Part shown: positions 22,541-33,570 of the stretch, piece by piece
How positions within the stretch are numbered: position 1 is the first letter of the stretch
Layout: each line of letters starts with the position of its first letter
DNA from: Persicaria tinctoria
Lineage: Eukaryota > Streptophyta > Magnoliopsida > Caryophyllales > Polygonaceae
Reading direction: 5' to 3'
DNA: 64,000 nucleotides
Assembly: GCA_037127255.1 (NCBI GenBank)
Contig: JBANSL010000012.1
Coordinates: 20,284,615 to 20,348,614, forward strand
Made by a program: the position numbers and the translations under genes
The notes under the pieces: model-generated
The model's input: the letters and a program-made list of their open reading frames with translations, nothing else
What the model was told of the DNA's origin: nothing
The model's database searches: none

Positions 22541-23771
22541 AACTACGCTATTGAAACACTTACCATTGTGTATTATTAACTTAATACTATGAAATTCAAA
22601 TGCACCTTTTGAAAAAAGAATATGTTTTTATCAATAATCGATCACTTGGGACATAACGAGAAAAAACAACGCTTCTAATATAAATTCATGTCGCAGTGGC
22701 AATTAATAACAAACTAATTAACTACAATATTAAACACAAGAGGACTATATATAGTAGACTAAATTGAAAAAGAGTATTATCCAGTGCATAATCTAGAGCT
22801 CCTTAATTGAACAAAAGTTTTGTTTTCATGTTGTTTTCACCACACAACTTAGAAACATGTTGCAACTAATGTACACCATGATAAGTTAATAACGCATATA
22901 TATATAGACCTCAAAACTATACAAGTTAATTATATAATATAATATCTCTAAGAAACTATATCAAGCATTAGGACACTGATGGACATATACTAAAGTTTTT
23001 CCAACCAAAAAATATGAAACATATACTAATGTTTTCATAAACATTGATAGAGATGATGACAAGGTTCATGCCTTGTCATAGTTGTTTGTCTGATGTTGAT
23101 GCTAGCTTCCTTGAAATATCCAAATGAGTCATTCCAATTCCTTCATTCTAATGTTTTTTCCAATGCTTGTACCAACCTTCAAGTGGGTCCAATAATACAG
23201 TGGGGATCCTATCATCAACAAAACTGTTAGCGTCACTCCAGCAACAAACGCTCCCTTCCAAAGGGTAGCACAAGATACGATTTCTCTGTCAAATGTCTCA
23301 CGGTACTCCGTACTTGGTATGATATGCATTTCTAGCAGAACCAGACAAGAAGCACGACTCCACTCCAGTTTCTCGTTGGATCGATGTCGGATAAATTAGT
23401 AAATATATGTAAGTATAGAAGTCAATCCTTGCACAAATTTAATTTCTCAATTTAGCGGAATGATGTGAATGCAAGAACGTCAAATCATCTTATAATCTTA
23501 AAACAAGAGAGATCACCCTTAATCCTAACTCATTTGGTCATAACAACACATAGACAATAATAAATATCTACAATTAAACATTGAATATATTATCATCATC
23601 TTACGCCACTTAGTTAAGAACTCCTATGAAGTTAGATCAGCGAAGCACTTGAACTTGAATCTTTGAGAACAAATGAAACGGATAAGGAAGGTGTAAGAAG
23701 GATAGTAGACAAGAGAATATGCAAGTAATGTGGTATTGCACAATACAAATGTTAATTTCGGAGTAATACAA
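22541..23771. other. Non-coding remainder of the insertion in the PIF transposase
   Basis: AT-rich sequence with no recognised domains apart from the small minus-strand frame at 23129-23329. Its right end, at about 23771, is where the PIF transposase reading frame resumes. Confidence 0.4.
23129..23329 (-). other. Small unrecognised ORF with a predicted membrane segment
   Basis: A 66-codon frame with a hydrophobic stretch (AFVAGVTLTVLLMIGSPLYY) followed by a Lys/Arg-rich tail. Its composition is more protein-like than the surrounding AT-rich sequence. I do not recognise a family, and it may be a captured gene fragment or chance. Confidence 0.2.
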
Positions 23772-24575
23772 CATAAACCAAATAGTAGTGATCTTAAGAG
23801 ATTAGTAGCAATAGGGGAAAATGGATTCCCTGGGATGCTTGTAAGCATTGATTGTATCCATTGGACATGGAAGAATTGCCCCACCTCTTGGCATGGTATG
23901 TTTACTGGCCATATTTTTGAACTTACTGTTATTTTAGAAGTTGTAGCTTCATATGATTTGTGGATATGACATGCTTTCTTTGGATTACTCGAGTCTCTTA
24001 ATGACATTAATGTGTTAAAGCGATCTTATGTATTAAGTGGATTGGATGAAGGTCGTGTCTCTCCTATTAGCTATAAAGTGAACGTGAGACCATATAAGAT
24101 GAGATATTATCTTATTGATGGTATTTATCTATCATGGGAAACATTAGTGAAGACTATTTCAGTTCCACACGCAATTAAGCATAAACATTTTGCTAAAGAG
24201 CAAGAAAGGGCAAGGAAAGATGTTGAACGTGCATTTGGAGTGTTGCAAGCATGTTTTGCTATTGTTCGAAGTTCGACACAACTTTGGGATAAGGATAATC
24301 TTGAAAATATTATGATGGTATGCATAATTATGCACAATATGATTGTCGATGATGAGCGTGATGAAAATGAGTGTATTCGTAGACTTAGGGAGATGACTGA
24401 TATTGAAAAAGAATACGATCACGTTGATGATATTCCACATATATCATTTTCGGTCGATTGTACATAGACAATAATGGAGTTTATAGCAAATCAACATTGA
24501 GTTAGAGATCGGCAAATGCGCACTCAACCGCAAGAAGATCTTATCGAGCACTTGTGGGAAACAAACATGGAGCCG

Positions 24576-25445
24576 ATTAGTCTATTTATTTCTTATATGA
24601 ACCAATGATATTATGTTGTTTCTATGTTGATGGAATGACATCAAATTTTATGAAGAATAAATATCTATTACATTTTTCAATAAAGATTAACAATTTTATT
24701 TTGTCCTAGGTGTCCAGTTTATTCAAACTAATTACACATCTTGATGGACTTACTTGAGTTTAATGATGTGTCCTATACTCCAATGTAATATCGAGTATCC
24801 AGTAAATACTCACCTTACTGAGTATTCTTAGAACTTGTATTAAATTTCAGCTCTCTTCTTATTGCCATGTTGACCCTCCTTGCTAAGTATAAGGATCACC
24901 CAACTCATTTTATTGTTAATTGTACAAATCAGCTCAGTTTATTGCTTGATCCTTCTAACTTTTCCTCAATAGAGAGCAAACTTGTCTTTGTTGGCATGGC
25001 TGGTTGGAATCCGAGTTAATGATGCTATGCTCTCAAATTAGCCGATCTTGGTATTGCAATGGGTATTTTAGGAATAGAGGTGGTTTCATGAACTGATTTT
25101 ACTGTCTTTAATATGCTTTTTAAAACTTATTTATATGATTAACAAATTTATAAAGATTAACAATCTTATGTTGTGCGGCAGAGATAGATTGGCAATTGTC
25201 GTTGCTCCCATCAACCACCATTAGTAACTTCTTATCTGCAAGATATAATTTGTGAATGACAAAATGCATCCAAGGAAACCATTTCCGCTTTTTATGAGGA
25301 ATAAGCTCAAGCACTCCCTCATCATCTAGAGAGGCATCAAGTAGCTGCCACATAATTACACAACTGAAAATACGAATAGTACTACTAAAACCCTAGGTTC
25401 AGAAGACCACATTCCAAATTTCTGATGAGGAATGCTATCTCAAAC
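24576..25445. other. Non-coding sequence 3' of the PIF transposase
   Basis: AT-rich sequence with no recognised domain. It may be the 3' part of the PIF element up to the solo-LTR insertion. Confidence 0.35.
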
Positions 25446-25723
25446 AGCATTGATAGAGTATATTTTAGCCATGTTTTAAGTATAAATTTGCATATTAATT
25501 TAGAGTATTTTTACATAATTTATAGCTTACTTTGTGTTATTTGATTTTCGGAGTCTACATTTCATATATTTCAGGTATTTAAGGGCTGGATCGTATGAAT
25601 TGGAAGTTGGGATCGTTCAACATGGGCCGGTTCGGATGGACACTTTCAAGTTATTACTAACGGAGCGTAATTGTGGAGACGAGGTGCTGATCCTTCAAGG
25701 AGCCACTCACGTGCTGCTATTGC

Positions 25724-25727
<4 letters not shown>

Positions 25728-25806
<79 letters not shown>
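25728..25806. repeat. (TA)n tract left of the nested TIR element
   Basis: About 79 bases of uninterrupted TA, directly abutting the inverted repeat that starts AGAGGATAG. Confidence 0.92.
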
Positions 25807-25810
<4 letters not shown>

Positions 25811-27250
25811 GATAGATCATATGTATACAAGGCTTATTGAGTATAATGAGAACACATCCTATCCATTGATTTAGGAAAATCGGATGGCTGAGATTATTCA
25901 ATAATATTAATTAATTAAAAAATAAAAAGAACAAAACACAAAAACACTCTATATTAGAGCGCGTGTTACCGCACATCCAAACCCTAACACATTTCATCCT
26001 TTTTTTGCAAAGAGGAAAGAGAGAGAGGAGGAGGTGCAGTCAGGCGCAGGCCAAACCGCAACCGGCCAGGGTTGGGACTCCGCCAATCGAAGGCGGATTC
26101 CGACCACCACCCACCACCAGTCACCTACAGCACCGAAGCAAGCATCGCCGGGATTTGTCGCCGTTGAAGGAGCGAGAGGTTCAAGGAAGGCGGCGGTTGC
26201 GAAGGAGGCCGACGATTGCGAAGGGCCTGGACGCGCGATTGGCAGATCGAAGTCGACGAGGGTGGGGCCCGGTGATTCTGGCGGTCGAAGGTTGCGAAGG
26301 TGGCCGCTGATTCCGGCAGTCGAAGGCGGAGGGCGATTTCGTTCGCATATCCAGTTGCGAAGGTGGTCGGCGATTGCGAAGGGTGCTTGGACGCGCGATT
26401 GGCAGATAGAAGACGATGATAGTGGGGCCCGACGATTCCGGCGGTTGCGAAGGTGGCCGGTGATTCCGGCGACGGCGACTTGTGACGGCAGGGCGGATGC
26501 GATGGCACCGGTGGATCTGCAAGGTACAACGCAGCGGTGATGGCTCCGATTGCCCGAACGCGGGACTCCGCCGATGGCATCGCCTTCGCCTTCATCTTGG
26601 AGTTTTGCTTTCCTAATTCGATTGAATTTGTATCCTCCTTACACCGATTATTTTGATTGTGAATTATTCATCTGGAGTTTTGCTTTCCTAATTCGATTGA
26701 ATTTGTATCTTCAATTGATTTTGAATTATTCATCTGGAGTTTTGGATTCATCTTCAATGCATCGATGCTATCGAATAATCATGCGATACCATCAAATAAT
26801 CTTGTGATATCATCGAATAATTTTAGTTATACTACTGTAACACCATCGAATAATCAAGCAATACCATCGAATAATCAAGCAATACCATCGAATAATCAAG
26901 CAATACCATCGAATAATCAAGATATACCATCGAATAATCAATTGATACTATCGAATAATCCTGATATACCATTGCACAATTCGTTGATACGATCGAATAA
27001 TCCTGATATACCATTGCACAATTCGTTGATACGATCGAATAATCTAGATATACCTTCGAATAATTTCAAGAGAGTGTATCACACTCTCCCCAAATTCAGC
27101 AAGTGGGCAAGAAAAAACGTGGGTCCCACTGATTTTTAATTAAAAAAAAAGCTAAAATTGCCTTTTAATCTCACCCATCCATTTCATCTAATCAATGGCC
27201 CAGATTTGTTCTCATTATACACAATAAGGGTTGTATACCCATGAACCACC

Positions 27251-27254
<4 letters not shown>
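25807..27254. mobile_element. TIR element inserted in a TA microsatellite (Micron-like)
   Basis: Long terminal inverted repeats of about 65 bp. On the left they contain GTATACAAGGCTTATTGAG and TATAATGAGAACA; on the right (27175-27254) are the complementary GTATACAACCCTTATTGTG and TATAATGAGAACA. Both ends abut (TA)n, as reported for rice Micron-type elements and some other plant TIR elements. The interior is composite. A GC-rich part (about 25.96-26.55 kb) has a 160-bp tandem duplication (GGACGCGCGATTGGCAGAT at 26229 and 26389). A 21-bp minisatellite follows. No transposase is present. Confidence 0.8.
26765..27060 (+). repeat. 21-bp minisatellite encoding a heptapeptide repeat
   Basis: Units of the form ACCATCGAATAATCAAGCA run as at least a dozen copies, near-identical at 26843-26930 and more varied on both sides. 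A 42-bp higher-order unit is duplicated at about 26950-27040. Because 21 is a multiple of three, the frame stays open for 124 codons as AIPSNNQ-type repeats. There is no sign that it is a gene. Confidence 0.85.

Positions 27255-27328
<74 letters not shown>
27255..27328. repeat. (TA)n tract right of the nested TIR element
   Basis: About 74 bases of TA directly abutting the right inverted repeat, matching the tract on the left side. Confidence 0.92.
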
Positions 27329-27332
<4 letters not shown>

Positions 27333-28469
27333 TAGCATATAGTCCGTAGATTAGAAATTAGGTTAGATAGATCATAATGAGTAGATATATCTTATATAAA
27401 TAATAAATTAGAATACTCCGTATTAGATAGATGCGGTTACCAGTTGATATTTATATTGATGCATACGGCAAGTTAGAGTGAGGCCGATACGTGTGACGGC
27501 CGACTGACTTTGGTACCACTAAACCCTAAGTATGTTTTGTCTTATTTTTATGAAGACCTAAACTCTCCCGTTCTGTCTACAATTTGAAGCTTTGTTTGAT
27601 TGATTTGTGAGTTTCTGAATCTTGTTCCTTATTTCCTATATTGAATGTTTCGACTTCTTTGTGCTTGAATGTTTTATTGTTTTATTATATCTCGACTGAT
27701 CAACTTGGTAGAATCAATTCAATTGCTAGGGTTTTGTAGATTCCTGATTGTGAACCTTAACCCAAGTGGCAAACTTATCCCTTTAGGGCTGATTGAACTA
27801 ATTGGATGGGTAGGAAGTTGGATGTGTTGTTAAATCCTTTTTTAGAGACTGCAAATACCTTGGTTAATCTCTGGTCTTAAAGCTATCAATTGGGTTAAAT
27901 CCTTCTTTAGGGACTGTTCGATTGATAAGGGTTTCTAGGACTGATTGGACTAGTAACTATATTAGGTCGGGACAAGGGCATTCATAGGAAAACTAAAAGA
28001 ACAAGAGGAAGTTACAATATCAATGCAACCAAATAAGGTGGATAGTTGTAGGTAGAACGACTTTCTCTAGTTATTTTGCATTAATTTGTTTATAGTTTAT
28101 TTTATTTTATTTTCTTTATTATTTTCACCACCCAAAACCCCCCTTTTCCTATTAATTGGTAAATAAACATAACTTGGAAATACTTGATTCTCTGTGGGAT
28201 CGACTCGTGCTTACCACACTACATTAGTTAGGTAGGTTCAAAATTATTTTGATACGGTTTACGCGACTAAAAACCGTTCATCAAGCATTCATAGGATGAA
28301 TTTGAAACTTATGATACAGATAGCAATTGCACATAAAAAAAATAAACTAGATCAATTTAACAAACCATTCAACGAATCTGAAGATAGAGTAAAGAGTGAT
28401 GACAATAACAAAGAGGAAATAAAGAAACCATACAAGGAATTCAAGTGTAAAAACAACATAAAATCAATA

Positions 28470-29868
28470 TCATAATACTAAAGGAGAAGTCGCTTAAGAC
28501 ATGTGGCGGCTTCTCCTTTAATGTAGGATTTTTTTAGTTATATAAATTAATTAAGTTATTTTGTATAAGTGAATTTTCTTTTAATTTATTATAATACGAA
28601 TCGGTTGAGATATTCTTGATGATGTAGGATTTATTTGTTACGTAATACTTAATTAAGTTATTTTGTATAATCGGATTTTCTTTTAACTCCTTATAATACG
28701 AGTCGGCTGAGATATTCTCGATAATGCAGGAGTAATTAATTAAGTTATTTTGTATAATTGGATTTTCTTTTAATTTCTTATAATAAGAATCGGTTGAGAT
28801 ATTCTCGATAATGGAGCATTTTTTAGTTACGTAATAATTGATTAAGTTATTTTGTATAATCGAATTTTCTTTTAATTCCTTATAATACGAGTCGGTTGAG
28901 ATATTCTCGATAACGTATGATTTTTTAGTTACGTAATAATTAATTAAGTTATTTTTTATAATCGGATTTTCTTTTAATTCCTTATAATACGATTCGGTTG
29001 ATATATTCTCGATAATGTAGGATTTTTTTAGTTACGTAATAATTAATTAATTTATTTTGTATAATCATATTTTCTTTTAATTCTTTATAATACGATTCAG
29101 TTGAGATATTCTCGATATTATGGCAATTGCTTAGTTTAGATATTCATTAAATAAAATTAAAATCAAATTATATTTATTTTTTAATATAAATAAATAAATA
29201 TGTGTTTATCTGTTCGGATTTTTACCTGATACTCAACACTCCAATCCAAAATCTTATTTACTTTTCTTGTTTTGTTTCGTAAAGTTATTCATATTTTTTT
29301 TTGGTAATTTTTTAGGTAGTTGATATTTTTATAATCAATAATGGTGGAATGGATTTATTTTCTCGATGTAATTATTTCTATATTAGTGTGATTCATAAAG
29401 AAAATTCATTCCACCACTCTTGATTAACGAGACGTCATCTACATGAAAAAAAAATGAAAAAACATTACCACCATTACATACCTTGATCTATTTGGAAGAC
29501 TCATTTTTTTTAATTAACTCAACTGTATCTCAAACGTATTCTTTAGTTTTATTTTTTACATTGCCTTATTTATTTCGTTTCATTATTATTCTAATTCTAA
29601 TATTTATTAGCATCATTTTCATACTAATAAAATTTACAGACTTTACCAATATTTGCATGACTTTATGCTTATATTTGATTAAAATGCTTAAAGTTTATTA
29701 TTATTTAGCATGTTTATTTATTTCAGTATTCAATTTGTTAAAGAATGTTTATTTTTTTATTACTTTGTTTGTGATACTTATAATATTTATGTCAAAAATA
29801 ATGAATGATATTATATAAACACATATTTTAAAACAAAGATCCGTGCAATGCACGGGGTACTGAGCTAG
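28470..29868 (+). mobile_element. Non-autonomous Helitron
   Basis: The 5' end is TCATAATACTAAAGG, preceded by A at 28469. The 3' end is CTAG at 29865-29868, followed by T, which matches the A/T insertion preference of Helitrons. Nine bases before CTAG is a 6-bp-stem hairpin CCGTGC-AAT-GCACGG (29841-29855). A 5' subterminal inverted repeat, AAAGGAGAAG with CTTCTCCTTT, lies at 28480-28520. It contains no Rep/helicase gene. Its body is a 100-bp tandem repeat array and AT-rich sequence. Confidence 0.88.
28523..29118 (+). repeat. Tandem repeats of about 100 bp inside the Helitron
   Basis: Six units. The shared CGGTTGAGATATTCTCGAT-type block recurs at about 28602, 28704, 28791, 28893, 28994 and 29097, so spacing is 89-103 bases. 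Each unit also has GTAGGATTTTTTAGTTACG-type and TTTTCTTTTAATT blocks. Confidence 0.88.
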
Positions 29869-30012
29869 TTGTACCTAAAGTCGAAACCATAACATCTAAC
29901 CAAATGAAAACCCATAAAAGGAATGTAGGTATAATCACATAAAAGAATGTTGACTTCCATTGTAGCCGGCTCTTTTTGCTAAAATTTCTCTTTGTCGGTT
30001 GAGCATATATTC

Positions 30013-30381
30013 TAGGGGTGGGCACAAATCCCGCAAATCCCGGTCCCGTCCCGGAAAAATAATGCGGGACGGGACGCGGGACGACCCGGCGGGATCCCGC
30101 AAATCCCGTCCCGCACACATATAATAATAATAATAATAAAATTTATTATAATAATAATAAAAAATAATAATAATATTTTATTATAATAATAATAATATTT
30201 TATTATAATTATAATAATATTTTGTTACGAGGCTTCCAACCAACTTTATGTAAGCCATCTTTATAATAATAATATTTTATTATAATAATAATAATAACAA
30301 AATAATGTAATACTATATATATAATATTAGGATATAGAGTATGTATTATAGTGTATATATATACTATATATATATATAGTT

Positions 30382-30434
<53 letters not shown>

Positions 30435-30809
30435 CATACGTACACACTATAATATGTATTTCATACACACTGTAATACTATATAGTGTGTATATATATAT
30501 ACTACATACTGTAATTTAGTCGTATATACACACTGCATCGGTGTTTATATATATGTACACACGTATATATGTGTACGCATATATGGGAACTTGTAAAATA
30601 TAAAAAATTATACATATATATGTATTACGCCTTTGAGAATCGCGATATATTTATAAAAAATTGAGTTTTTTGAATAATTTTTTTATTTGAGGGACAAGGC
30701 CCGTTCCGTCCCGCTCCCGTCCCGGTCCCGATCCTGTCCCGCAAAAATTATGCGGGATGACCTCCGTCCCGTCCCGGTCCCGTCCCGTCCCGTCCCGCGC
30801 CCACCCCTA
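30013..30809. mobile_element. Non-autonomous hAT element with GGGAC-rich subterminal repeats
   Basis: A 797-bp element with terminal repeats TAGGGGTGGGC and the complement, flanked by a perfect 8-bp duplication ATATATTC (30005-30012 and 30810-30817). About 90 bases at each end are packed with CCCGTCCCG/CGGGACGGG motifs. The middle is AT-rich, with AAT repeats and a (TA)n tract near 30380-30431. No coding sequence. It lies just 3' of the PIF ORF1 remnant. Confidence 0.92.
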
Positions 30810-30855
30810 ATATATTCTGTTTGAAGAGGTATTAGAGAAAAAGTATCCATAGTTA

Positions 30856-32081
30856 TTATTTAGTCACCTCACTTAGAGCTTGTTGTTCAATTTCCTTTTC
30901 TTTTAGAGTAGCTTGCTGTTCAATTTCCTTTTCTTTTAGAGCAACTTGCTTTTGCTCGATCTCAATCAACAACTTTAATTGTTCAGCCTTCACGCGATCA
31001 CTTTCTAGTCTCATTGCCCGAAACTCTTCCAACTCTGAACGAATTCGTGAAGATTCCGTCTCTGCGTCACCCCCTTTCCCATTAGATTTTGGTTTTTGTT
31101 TGATTCTTTTGCAACCTTCCTTCTTATATGCCTCCCCAAGGGTGCAGGTTCGGGAGCAATTGCATTATCATTGTTCAAGTTGATTGGAAATCGAGTTTTA
31201 GCAGCACATGCCTTGACGCTTCTACTTGCTTCATTTCTTTTGTTCACCCATCCATTTTTTTTTTGAAACTTCATGAGAGTCCAGCAATGATCTAAAACAA
31301 TGGATGACCTTCCTTATCTTTGTACAATATTTTTGCCTCTTGTATCTGCCAACCCAAATAAAAAACCGTGTACAAAAAAATATTTTGATGATCTAATACA
31401 TATGGAAATGAACTTTATACAACAAACAGAGTCATGATATTGATGACTGGTTGAGCAGTGTTGTTAAGTTAGGGAAGGATGTTGCTGATATGTAGCTCAA
31501 ATCTTCACAGAACTAGAGTAGAGAATTTTCTGTTTGAAAGGAATGTTACCACTTGAGACTTTATGCAGCAAATAAAGACAATTGAATCATTTTATACATA
31601 CAAGGTACATTATACATACCTGTTGAATTTTCGACAAAAGTAAAAAAAAAAAAAGAATGAAGAAAACTCTTAGATAATTGTGTACTTTATCTGCCTTTGT
31701 GTATCCACTACGTGTTCAATTGCAGCATAATGTTCGCTAAACTTACTCACATTGAAGTTTATCTTTGACCAACGATTTGCTAGTGATTTTTTCGTTCACT
31801 CATCAGGCCAAGTCTTATGGTCTTCAAAGTATCGAGTAATTCTTTTCCAAAATTGGTTCTTCTTTTGATCAAATTCTTTGATTGGATCTAGGCTTGTATT
31901 CAGTCATGCAGATATGCGTATCTTGTCTTCCTGATGGGAAAAATTGTTTGATCTTTACGTGTTTTTGTTACTTGCTGCTGTTAGGTGCACATTGCGTCTC
32001 TTGATCCTCAGTGTGAGCTTCAGTATTATACGTCCCTTCCAAATTAGAACAATTGGAAGGATATTGGTTGACTTGAGTCAT
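30856..32081 (-). pseudogene. PIF/Harbinger ORF1-type protein (Myb/trihelix-like) remnant
   Basis: Read on the minus strand from an ATG at 32079-32081 (MTQVNQYP). A Ser/Gln-rich N-terminus leads to a trihelix-like region with DQKKNQFWKRITRYFEDHK and SLANRWSKIN. After a gap comes the block KTRFPINLNND, then RHIRRKVAKES. The C-terminus is a Lys/Glu coiled coil in which LKEKEIEQQA occurs twice, with a stop at 30856-30858. Such proteins accompany PIF transposases and help bind the element ends. Stops near 31.78, 31.95 and 31.0 kb and frameshifts make it non-functional. It may belong to the transposase at 17.9-24.6 kb; the two are convergent. Confidence 0.7.
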
Positions 32082-32435
32082 ATGTTATACATGGTTTATT
32101 AAGATCATCAAGGGTCGATCCAATGGTAAGGAGATCGACGAAATTCATCTGTAGGGTACAAGAATATGAGAGAGAAATGGTTGAAGAAGAACTCACATGT
32201 ACCTTTGTTATAGGCAGAGAAATGGTTGAATAGCTTTGTTCAATTGCAATTTTTCGTATATGTAAGTCTCAAGAACGTAGGAAAAGGGAGGGAAAAGGTA
32301 CCGTAAATTTTTTTAGTGTTGCTGCAGATATGGGGCAAACAAGCGTATTTGGTCTACTCATCTCTATTTTGGAGATTAGATTGGAGAAGCGGTGACATTG
32401 TCTAAAGTAGAGCATGCTTTTACCTTCCCTAAAAC

Positions 32436-32984
32436 TGGGCCAGGCCAAATGAAATGGGCTGAAAGGCCCAATCAAAAGCAAGCGAATCGGGTCGACCCGA
32501 ATCCCATAAGGCCCGACACTTGGCGACGAAGCGCTGAAGCGCACACGCTATGCAATGCACGTTCAGGTGGGAGTGGGAGATATCTTCGGATTCCAAATCA
32601 CGGGTCTTAAATCCAGTGGATAGAAGCAGTTTCAGATCCGGAAACACTTGTGTGCAATTGCGCAGCGTAGTCAAAAAGCCATAAATTCTCTCTCTCCCAC
32701 TCTCACTCGAAACTGTTTGCCTCCATTTTCTCCTCCCCTCGCTTTTCTTGCTCTATAAGTTTTCTCTCTCCTCTGTCCCCTCTTTCAATCGCTTTTCCCA
32801 AGTCTCCCCTTCGGTTTTCGATCTTCCTTCAATCGGTCGTTTTCTGTCCCTTCTTTTCCGGTTGCTTTCCCTCTCTCCTCCCCAAACGCCGTCTTGTCTC
32901 TCTCTCCCTCTGCACTGCACCTCTATTGTTTAGGCTCGGAAATTGGCCTTTGCTTCTGAATGAATTAGCTCCTCGATTGTCACG
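32436..32984 (+). promoter_or_regulatory. TRFL promoter and 5' untranslated exon
   Basis: Three site-II-type motifs, TGGGCC (32436), TGGGCT (32455) and GGCCCA (32465), cluster within 35 bases. These are common in plant housekeeping and cell-division promoters. A CTATAA sequence lies at about 32752, inside a long TC-rich stretch typical of a transcribed leader. The leader appears to end at a GT donor at 32985. An intron to a TTTCAG acceptor at 33536 separates it from the ATG exon. The transcription start itself is not defined. Confidence 0.55.
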
Positions 32985-33570
32985 GTTAGTTTCGTTCCCA
33001 ATTTGAATTTTGGTCTTTTGAAATTGTCGTCTTTTTGTTTAATTGAATACTGCGATTTGCTTTACGATTCCGGCTGGTTATGAGCTGTTTTATGTATGTG
33101 GTAGTGAAATCTTGAAGGTTCGGCTGGGATTTGAATTGTAATTTGGAAGATTTTCGGTCTGAGTGGATGTATTTATGAGTTTCTTTATGGGTAATATAGT
33201 GGTCTTATTTTTAGTGATATTGCAAACTAAATTCATGCTTCATTTGGGAAATGAGGTTAGCATATTTGCTGTTTACAGTGTCAATTATTTTAATTTGGTT
33301 GATAGCTCACTCTAAATAATTTAATTAATTTGCTTCATTTGTTTAGATGTAAAGATTCCTTTATTTGCTTCTTGCCTCCTTGGTTACTGAACTTCATACT
33401 TCCGTGCAACTGTAATAAAAATTGGAATGCCCCTCTTTTTGTTCTTTCTGATGGCCACTGTACTGACCTTTAGCAAGACTGAACTTCTATGAGCGTTAAG
33501 CAATACTTAATTTTGTGTTTTGGTTTTATCTTTCAGTTTGTGGATTTGAATTGCATGTGGTGAATGATCC

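Larger units (their letters stand above)
17878..24575 (+). pseudogene. PIF/Harbinger transposase, split by a 5.4-kb insertion
   Basis: The N-terminal half (17878 to about 18354) has the plant PIF hallmark FRRRFRMKHSLF, then LAYGIMADYVDE and a run ending FGDEYL. The C-terminal half resumes at about 23772. It carries the D-D-E catalytic residues in SIDCIHWTWKNCP, LNDINVLKRS and RKDVERAFGVLQ, then IIMHNMIVDDE and a typical C-terminal HLWE near 24555. Lesions besides the insertion are few: TAA just after YVDE at 18268-18270, a stop after EYLL, and TGA at 23967-23969 where a Trp is expected. Both halves are on the plus strand and together approximate one full transposase. Element termini were not found. 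A PIF ORF1 remnant on the opposite strand lies at 30.9-32.1 kb. Confidence 0.88.
25451..28283 (+). mobile_element. Solo LTR of a large LTR retrotransposon, carrying a nested element
   Basis: Starts TGATAGAGTATATT and ends CCGTTCATCA. It is flanked by a perfect 5-bp duplication AGCAT (25446-25450 and 28284-28288). Near the 3' end it has TCTCTGTGGGATCGACTCG, a sequence often seen near the ends of plant Ty3/gypsy-like LTRs. No internal domain, primer-binding site or second LTR is present, so recombination between the two LTRs is the simplest history. Without the nested element and TA tracts the LTR would be about 1.2-1.3 kb. Confidence 0.85.

Noticed and set aside
26765..27060. CRISPR-like array
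   Set aside because: Units are contiguous 21-bp minisatellite copies with no unique spacers, in a plant genome.
29483..29818. 111-codon hydrophobic frame that could pass for a membrane protein
   Set aside because: It lies in the AT-rich body of the Helitron, and its composition follows from T-rich sequence. No motif.
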